NCBI GenBank assembly: GCA_934644775.1
Contig: CAKUDB010000027.1
Location: forward strand, 1-35,741
Length of the DNA: 35,741 bases
DNA from: an uncultured bacterium
GTDB taxonomy: Bacteria > Vulcanimicrobiota > Xenobia > Xenobiales > Xenobiaceae
Direction: 5' to 3'
Shown here: positions 31,001 to 35,741 of the stretch, piece after piece
Numbering within the stretch: position 1 is the first letter of the stretch
Layout of the letters: each line of letters starts with the position of its first letter
The notes under the pieces: model-generated
What the model was told of the DNA's origin: nothing
The model's database searches: none
The model's input: the letters and a program-made list of their open reading frames with translations, nothing else
Position numbers and translations under genes: made by a program

Positions 31001-32504
31001 GGTAGTACTTAATTAGGCGCTTACGCACATCGTAACGGGCCGGATCGTGATCTAAAATAGCTCGGTAAGCAGCAATAGCTTCGTCCCAATGGCCTAAAGC
31101 AGCATATTCTTCGGCCAGATAATTCATAGCGATCATATCATCGGCATTGTTATCGATTAAACGGGTCAATTCGTTGACAGCGCCGATATGATTGCCCTGA
31201 CTGCGCAACGACAGAGCTACTTGGTAGCGCAAGTCGGAAGTTTCGGGGAACATCTCCACCAACTGATGCTGGAGCTCGATAGCTTCGTCGTCTAAGCCCT
31301 TTTCCTGATAGAGGCGGACGACTTCCTGATATTCGGAAAGAGCTTCCGTGCCCATATCCTTGCGACGATACTGATCACCCAAGAGGCGTCTAGCTTCAAT
31401 ATTATCAGGCTCGATCTCTATAAGCTTGCGCAAAGTAGCTATAGCTTCATCGACACTACCTTTATCGATATAAACTTTAGTTAAGTAGAGCTGATTCTCA
31501 GCCGCTTGGGCAAACATGCCCTTCTTAAGCAAGTTGTCAATTAAGCGCACTCTCAAGCTAACGTTATTCTGATCGTTATCTAAAGCTTCACCGTAAATGG
31601 CAATAAGTTTAGTGCGAGCTTCGTCATCGGCAGGATTAAGCTCGATAGTCTTCTCCAAATAGCCCATAACTTTATCGGAGAAGCCTTCGTCTTCGCAAAT
31701 TTGAGCTAAAGTGAAGTAGGCGGCGCAAGCTTTTTCCACATAGCCCTCGGCAGCGTAAATATCACTTAAACGCACCAAAATATCTTTATTGCGCGGCTCG
31801 AATTGCAAAATACGCTCGTAAGCCCTTATGGCGTCGGCATACTCGCCACGCTGTACGAAAAGCTCACCAGCATTGCGGAACCAAACGACGGTATTTTGCG
31901 GAGAACGTCCGATACGTAAGAAAACCTCGCCTAGCAACTCGTAAGCGCTAGCCGCCTCACTGCTAGCCAAGCGGACAACTTCCTGAAATTCGGAAATAGC
32001 TTCCTTATTCTTGTTGTCCATCATCAGGGCTCGCCCCATGGCCATATGGGTATCCCAACGACTAGGATCCAAATCTAAGCTGGGACGCAACCACTTTATG
32101 GCTTCCATGTAGCGCCCTTCGTTAAGATAAATAGTGCCGGTCTTAGCGAAAATTTCTGGCTTAACTTGAGCTACTAAATTTTGAATTTCGCTAAGCCGAT
32201 CGCCACTGATACCCTGACTTTGGGCCATCTTCTCCAAGTTGAGAATATCTTTATAGCTGTCTATAGCCTTTTCGGCTTCCCCCTCGGCAGCGAACAATTC
32301 AGCCAAGGCCATATCCTGACTGATAATAACTTGGAAATCCAAAGCCTTCTTCGCAGCTGAAAGCACGCTTTCGCGTACCTTCACATCATTCGGGTCCTGA
32401 CTGACCACTTGCTTATATATTTCTCGGGCCTTTTCCCAATTGCCAGCACCAACGAGTTCATCGGCTTGCTGAATAAGGGACTCCATATTGCTACGATCTG
32501 TCAT
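28086..32504 (-). CDS. Giant TPR-repeat protein
   Basis: The protein has 1472 residues from the ATG at 32504, five bases after GGAG; an earlier TTG at 32603 is possible but less likely. It is built almost wholly of tetratricopeptide repeats, thirty or more by eye. Typical pairs are ADELVGAGNWEKAREIYKQV and ALMMDNKNKEAISEFQEVV; the middle part (about 570-860) has more divergent units. There is no signal peptide or membrane helix. It ends in a Gly/Asp/Tyr-rich acidic tail (GYDDGYYYFEGEE). TPR arrays are protein-interaction solenoids, so this is probably a scaffold. Its C-terminal unit (DLRYNLA ... YRDVSERL) matches that of the upstream TPR protein, suggesting paralogy. Confidence 0.9.
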   Translation of the reverse strand: MTDRSNMESLIQQADELVGAGNWEKAREIYKQVVSQDPNDVKVRESVLSAAKKALDFQVIISQDMALAELFAAEGEAEKAIDSYKDILNLEKMAQSQGISGDRLSEIQNLVAQVKPEIFAKTGTIYLNEGRYMEAIKWLRPSLDLDPSRWDTHMAMGRALMMDNKNKEAISEFQEVVRLASSEAASAYELLGEVFLRIGRSPQNTVVWFRNAGELFVQRGEYADAIRAYERILQFEPRNKDILVRLSDIYAAEGYVEKACAAYFTLAQICEDEGFSDKVMGYLEKTIELNPADDEARTKLIAIYGEALDNDQNNVSLRVRLIDNLLKKGMFAQAAENQLYLTKVYIDKGSVDEAIATLRKLIEIEPDNIEARRLLGDQYRRKDMGTEALSEYQEVVRLYQEKGLDDEAIELQHQLVEMFPETSDLRYQVALSLRSQGNHIGAVNELTRLIDNNADDMIAMNYLAEEYAALGHWDEAIAAYRAILDHDPARYDVRKRLIKYYLEQGVYDQAMEEIGLLPEDDFEKKAFAYKIIERCLEENRTEEAENYINGLEPDDGRLVSFHKELLKRYLDLGELSQADRVVTLVPRSDKERNKLVTRLMELYLGASNMESAVALIDRLPDDDSLRLSFQRRLINSYQEMGRFEDAATEMAKLPPGDESYHDFFMRQISGLMQAGRLNDAMNCIKKLDEGDPARNSFMGQLIEAYLQDGNIDKAAQEVASLPPKTEICSRYMRRIIQAYLNNNRFEDAERDIMLLDSNDPEKLSFLRILLQKYEINGLVDNLRELVVKLPDGMPEKQQYLDGIVHSFLTAGNMAKARQEIYNLAETVSAEGNHLEAERLYSNLLDYHPMDVEIRMRLCQEVAAQGKLERACEGLLVLAGRFRKEGNATSAVDIYTRLLEIDPDNLNARYRLGEIWAQHGQTAQALEHFSFLAGEYLRQNLNEVAQKVLHRILDLDSKDIVHRRQLITLLARNMRLEEAIDNYRVLLGIHLDRGELEEALTCVREVKSLQPLNLELSQCLGGMFLKAGYLEEGQQLLEELIPAYKGRSDHENVVKVLQTLSDAFNANQQWEAALEYLERVGDEQVEADEWKEAQANYLKALEEYLRRGRREYTDMLFVKLSDGFFRHKNVTEGIGLLKELEERFASAGKTDLALIVKDRLASIMERLEEWSEALDTVITIADANLELGDIDQGIAYYRRGIDLAVNHDMTKRGVELAFKMAGLLIDYRGLEAARPIFEEVRLYDNHSPETVERIANILFERGYRDEACPIYKEVLEMEPDRAQSLSRVSIIYALDGKLEEAAGLARQIFAKGLVGQITQEYGKALDCQPNDAAYHIKMGEFFRQLGFLEEAIDEFYKAITDPAKVLVAVNSLAMAFQDKGYRDLAIKQLQKTMEQPGFSDEELLDLRYNLAIILQAEGRYDDAIQAFQECYAVDIKYRDVSERLSELFEKVGDGGSGEGNGYDDGYYYFEGEE

Positions 32505-32604
32505 TTTTTCTCCGATTCCATTGACGCTCCCCATGCCCGCAAGCAGAGGATTCTTGAGAAATTTGGCATTCAAGACGCCCCTATTCTCAAAGAGCTTGCC
32601 CAAG

Positions 32605-32655
32605 GCCCCAGACCCAGTCTCCCTCAGGGGATCTTCTGCTCACTGGGCACGGGGC
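32605..32655 (-). other. GC-rich hairpin between the two TPR genes
   Basis: GCCCCGTGCCCAGT on the minus strand (32655-32642) pairs with ACTGGGTCTGGGGC (32618-32605) with one mismatch, and a small inner TCCC/GGGA pairing is possible. No T run follows. It may stabilise or process the transcript between the genes. Confidence 0.5.
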
Positions 32656-32678
32656 CTGATAAGCACTTGAGAGTTTGA

Positions 32679-35600
32679 TTATTTGCGACGGGGAGGAACA
32701 CCTCTGCCTTTAGAAGCGCCTCCACCGGCAGCTATCTTGGCTTGCAAATCTTTCACTCTAGCTTCAACGTCGCGGTAAGTAACATCGAAGGCCAAAATAC
32801 TCTTAAACTCGGTCAGAGCCTCTTGGAGGCGATCAGTTTGATAGAACAACATAGCCAGGTTGTAACGCAGTTCGAGATAATCTTGTTCCGCATGTCCTTT
32901 AGTATCTAAGCCCAAGCGGAATTGACGGATAGCCATTTCACGCATACGAGGCATCTTAATGAAGGACAAGCCTAACATGTTGCGCGAGCGCAACTCTAAG
33001 TCTCTGTCAACGTGAGTCTTCTGGAATTGCTCAATGGCGTCGCTGATACGATTGAGATAGTAACAAAGCTCACCATAGCTAAAGCGAGTAGCTAAATCGG
33101 CTCCGTCTTGGGCGATCTTATCCAAGAAGGACTGGCAAATACCGTCGATAGCCTTTTTACCCACTTCTTTATCTATAGACTGAAGTTTGAGTAACACAGA
33201 AGCAGCCTCTTTAGGTTTGCGCTGATTGACTAAGAGCTGGGCATAGCGACTCATAGCCGCTGCATCACCAGGATTTAACTCAAAAACCTTCTTGTATTCT
33301 TGCATAGCTCCGCTTACGCTTTGCAATTGCTCGTCGTAGAGCTTAGCTAAGCGGCAATGCAAATCGGCCCGTTCAGGAGCCAACTCGATAGCCCGACGTA
33401 AATAACGGACAGCTTCGCGGTACTCACCCTTAGCCTCGTGAATTTCATCCAAAGTGAGCAACTCACTGAGCATGTTGTCACGCTGATCATCTAAGGTATA
33501 GAAGGAGAGTAATTTCTCGCGCAACGCTACAGATGTAGGATCTGTATCTACTAGGCGTCTATACATCTCAATAGCTTGAGCATACAAACGCTCGGACTCA
33601 TAGCGCTCAGTCAAAGGCTCAGCCTGGATCATGGCCGCCGCCAGATCTCCTTTGGCTAAGTAACAATCTACTAAGCAGCGACGAGCCTCGTAATAGGTGG
33701 GATCTTTTTGAACGATAGCTTCGTAAAGCTCGGCAGCTTCATCAACCTTATCTTGCTCTTTATAAAGTCCGGCCAAGTTAAATTGCTCAGTTATAGCCTT
33801 ATCGTGGCGTCCTAAGTTCTGATATAAGCTAATTAACAAACGACGCTCGTCGAAGTTGTCAGGCTCTAAGGAAACTAACTTCTCACAAATAGCCAGAGCT
33901 TCGGCCCATTTTTCCTCCTGAGTGTAGCGCTTGGAAAGTATACGGTAGTAAACGACAGCTTCATTTATATTGTCATGATCTTCATAGACCTTGGCCAAAC
34001 GCTCCACAAAGGTCGGATCGTCAGAAAGCTCGATCAGCTGTTTAAGAGCAAAGATCGCATTATCGACACTACCCAAAGAGAGAGCTGTATCCACAAACTG
34101 GCGCAAGTGATGGATAGCCAAATCGATCTTATCTTGGGCGATAAAACGATCGATCAAGAGACGGCGAGCTTTGAAATTCTGCGGATCTAAACTGAGTATC
34201 GTTTGTAAGACGTCAATAACGTCGGCGTATTGCTCATTCTTGGTATGGAGCTCGACTAAGTCGAAATAGACATTGACAGCCTCATCAAAATCTTCGTTCC
34301 ATAAGTGAGCACAAGCCAAACGATGGCGCAAAGCTACTGAATCAGGTTTGCGACGCAAAATTTGACGATACTGATTGATAGCGTCATCCATTAAGCTAAA
34401 GCGCAAATGAACATCAGCTAAGTCTGTACGCAACACCAAATTCTCGGGAGAGTTTTCAATGGCGCGACGATAATCTCCAATGGCAGTAGTGACATCGGCA
34501 CCGACTAACTTTTCACGTAAGCGCTGGGCTTCTTCCAAATATTCAGGAGGCAACTCCGATTCTACCGACAGTGAGCACAAACCGTCACCAGCAGGCTCTT
34601 CGATAGCGGCAACTTCAGGCTCAGCAACTTCGGCAGCAGACTCTTCGATAGCGGCAACTTCAGGCTCAGCAACTTCGGCGGCAGGCTCTTCAATAGCGGC
34701 AACTTCAGGCTCAGCAACTTCGGCGGCAGGCTCTTCAATAGCGGCAACTTCAGACTCAGCAACTTCGGCGGCAGGCTCTTCGATAGCAACAACTTCAGGC
34801 TCAGCAACTTCGGCGGCAGGCTCTTCGATAGCGGCAACTTCAGGCTCAGCAACTTCGGCGGCAGGCTCTTCGATAACGGCAACTTCAGGCTCAGCAACTT
34901 CGGCGGCAGGCTCTTCGATAGCGGCAACTTCAGGCTCAGCAACTTCGGCGGCAGGCTCTTCGATAACGGCAATTTCAGGCTCAGCAACTTCGACAGTAGG
35001 ATCTTCGATAGCGGCAACTTCAGGCTCAGCAACTTCGGCGGCAGGCTCTTCAATAGCGGCAACCTTAGCTAAACTGACCACAGCAGCTGGCTGGGCTTCT
35101 ACCGGTTCAGCGTCAGCCTGGTAATCGTAGCCGCCGACAAGCTGGTCAGCTTCGGGCTGAGCTGCTACTGGCTCGGCGTCAGCCTGGTAATCATAACCGC
35201 CGACGAGCTGGTCAGCTTCTGGCTGAGCTGCTACTGGCTCGGCGTCAGCCTGATAATCGTAACCGCCAACAAGCTGGTCAGCTTCGGGCTGGGCGGCTAC
35301 TGGCTCAGAATCAGCCTGATAATCATAGCCGCCAACAAGCTGGTCAGCTTCGGGCTGGGCGGCTACTGACTCGGCGTCAGTCTGATAATCATAGCCGCCG
35401 ACGAGCTGGTCAGCTTCTGGCTGAGCTGCTACTGGCTCGGCGTCAGCCTGGTAATCGTAGCCGCCGACAAGCTGGTCAGCTTCTGGCTGAGCCGCTACTG
35501 GCTCAGAATCAGCGTGATAATCGTAGCCGCCGATGAGCTGGTCAGCTTCGGGCTGAGCGGCTACTGGCTCAGCGTCAGCATGGTAATCATAGCCGCCAAC

Positions 35601-35741
35601 AAGCTGTTCAGCTTCGGGCTGAGCTGCTACTGGCTCAGAATCAGCCTGGTAATCGTAGCCACCGACGAGCTGGTCAGCTTCGGGCTGGGCGGCTACTGGC
35701 TCAGCATCAGCCTGGTAATCGTAGCCACCGACGAGCTGGTC
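32679..35741 (-). CDS. TPR protein with two N-terminal tandem-repeat arrays (5' end outside window)
   Basis: The reading frame is open from its stop at 32679 to the window edge, giving 1020 residues; the true start is beyond 35741. A GTG at 35081 is only an internal Val codon. In order: ten 22-residue units beginning DQLVGGYDYQ (220 residues), about ten 15-residue units of the VAAIEEPAAEVAEPE type, then a TPR region of about 600 residues (for instance DDAINQYRQILRRKPDSVAL), and a basic tail ending RGVPPRRK. The repeat arrays look disordered and acidic, the second coiled or extended. I infer a scaffold whose N-terminal tail is multivalent. It heads the visible cassette; no promoter can be seen here. 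Confidence 0.85.
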   Translation of the reverse strand, partial: DQLVGGYDYQADAEPVAAQPEADQLVGGYDYQADSEPVAAQPEAEQLVGGYDYHADAEPVAAQPEADQLIGGYDYHADSEPVAAQPEADQLVGGYDYQADAEPVAAQPEADQLVGGYDYQTDAESVAAQPEADQLVGGYDYQADSEPVAAQPEADQLVGGYDYQADAEPVAAQPEADQLVGGYDYQADAEPVAAQPEADQLVGGYDYQADAEPVEAQPAAVVSLAKVAAIEEPAAEVAEPEVAAIEDPTVEVAEPEIAVIEEPAAEVAEPEVAAIEEPAAEVAEPEVAVIEEPAAEVAEPEVAAIEEPAAEVAEPEVVAIEEPAAEVAESEVAAIEEPAAEVAEPEVAAIEEPAAEVAEPEVAAIEESAAEVAEPEVAAIEEPAGDGLCSLSVESELPPEYLEEAQRLREKLVGADVTTAIGDYRRAIENSPENLVLRTDLADVHLRFSLMDDAINQYRQILRRKPDSVALRHRLACAHLWNEDFDEAVNVYFDLVELHTKNEQYADVIDVLQTILSLDPQNFKARRLLIDRFIAQDKIDLAIHHLRQFVDTALSLGSVDNAIFALKQLIELSDDPTFVERLAKVYEDHDNINEAVVYYRILSKRYTQEEKWAEALAICEKLVSLEPDNFDERRLLISLYQNLGRHDKAITEQFNLAGLYKEQDKVDEAAELYEAIVQKDPTYYEARRCLVDCYLAKGDLAAAMIQAEPLTERYESERLYAQAIEMYRRLVDTDPTSVALREKLLSFYTLDDQRDNMLSELLTLDEIHEAKGEYREAVRYLRRAIELAPERADLHCRLAKLYDEQLQSVSGAMQEYKKVFELNPGDAAAMSRYAQLLVNQRKPKEAASVLLKLQSIDKEVGKKAIDGICQSFLDKIAQDGADLATRFSYGELCYYLNRISDAIEQFQKTHVDRDLELRSRNMLGLSFIKMPRMREMAIRQFRLGLDTKGHAEQDYLELRYNLAMLFYQTDRLQEALTEFKSILAFDVTYRDVEARVKDLQAKIAAGGGASKGRGVPPRRK
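34592..35063 (-). repeat. 45-base in-frame tandem array (15-residue AIEEPAAEVAEPE type)
   Basis: About ten and a half near-identical units encode VAAIEEPAAEVAEPE with few changes (AIEDP, VIEEP, AIEES). The DNA copies differ at only a few positions. The period is a multiple of three, so copy changes keep the frame. Confidence 0.92.
35082..35741 (-). repeat. 66-base in-frame tandem array (22-residue GYDYQ type), running off the window
   Basis: Ten consecutive units fill 660 bases to the window edge. Each starts DQLVGGYDYQ, with small variations: E for D and I for V in the start, H for Q after GYDY, S for A after the Asp. The last unit (nearest 35082) degenerates to PVEAQPAA. Confidence 0.92.

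Noticed and set aside
32505..32603. TTG at 32603 as the start of the giant TPR protein
   Set aside because: The ATG at 32504 has GGAG five bases upstream and starts just before the first TPR; the added residues are unlike TPR sequence.
35081..35081. GTG at 35081 as start of the large TPR protein
   Set aside because: The frame stays open upstream through ten in-frame 22-residue repeats to the window edge, so this is an internal valine codon.
34480..35124. Plus-strand Ser/Ala-rich open frame over the repeat array
   Set aside because: It is the complement of the 45-base tandem array within the TPR gene and has no family resemblance or start signal.
35082..35741. CRISPR-like array
   Set aside because: Units are contiguous 66-base in-frame coding repeats with no unique spacers.

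Overview
This is a bacterial chromosome segment with dense genes, moderate base composition, many TAG stops and several TTG starts. It opens with a conserved translation and secretion block: tRNA-Thr, rpmG, secE, nusG, rplK, rplA. I cannot place the organism at genus level. The O-antigen-ligase-like protein and the oleABCD set suggest a diderm bacterium. The very large TPR genes and repeat-rich proteins recall uncultured or deep-branching phyla, but that is only an impression.

Layout. 1-2948: tRNA-Thr (its first base lies outside the window), two stacked terminator-like hairpins, then rpmG-secE-nusG-rplK-rplA. A 23S-like L1-binding element lies between rplK and rplA, and a strong terminator follows rplA; rplJ and rplL do not follow. 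2981-3410: two near-identical cassettes, each a promoter, tRNA-Ala(GGC) and terminator. 3411-8022 (+): a cysteine-containing small protein, an attenuator-like hairpin, a radical SAM/SPASM enzyme with a PqqD-like N-terminus, a membrane GAF/HD-GYP protein, and a LON-domain-like protein. 8035-13267 (-): a HIT-family protein followed by oleA, oleB, oleC and oleD, a complete head-to-head hydrocarbon (long-chain olefin) pathway ending in a terminator. 13363-16328 (+): rnhA (apparently leaderless), tRNA-Leu(CAG), a PlsC-like acyltransferase and an AI-2E-family membrane protein. 16351-20168 (-): a rhomboid-fold protein lacking the catalytic residues, and a Lon protease with a long acidic N-terminal extension. 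20446-21198 (+): a C39-like cysteine peptidase with an excellent ribosome binding site.

21300-35741 (-) is the most unusual part: seven co-directional genes. In transcription order they are a TPR protein with two tandem-repeat arrays (5' end outside the window), a 1472-residue TPR protein, a membrane-anchored Pro/Gly repeat protein, a protein with two DUF4388/PATAN-like halves, a stand-alone roadblock/LC7 protein, a TPR-linker-roadblock fusion, and an O-antigen-ligase-like polytopic protein with C-terminal TPRs. Roadblock proteins elsewhere regulate Ras-like GTPases of the MglA type. The cassette therefore looks like a scaffold and polarity, motility or surface-glycan system, although no GTPase gene is in the window. 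It is my best candidate for an undescribed system. The second is the small protein plus RRE-bearing radical SAM pair at 3779-5512.
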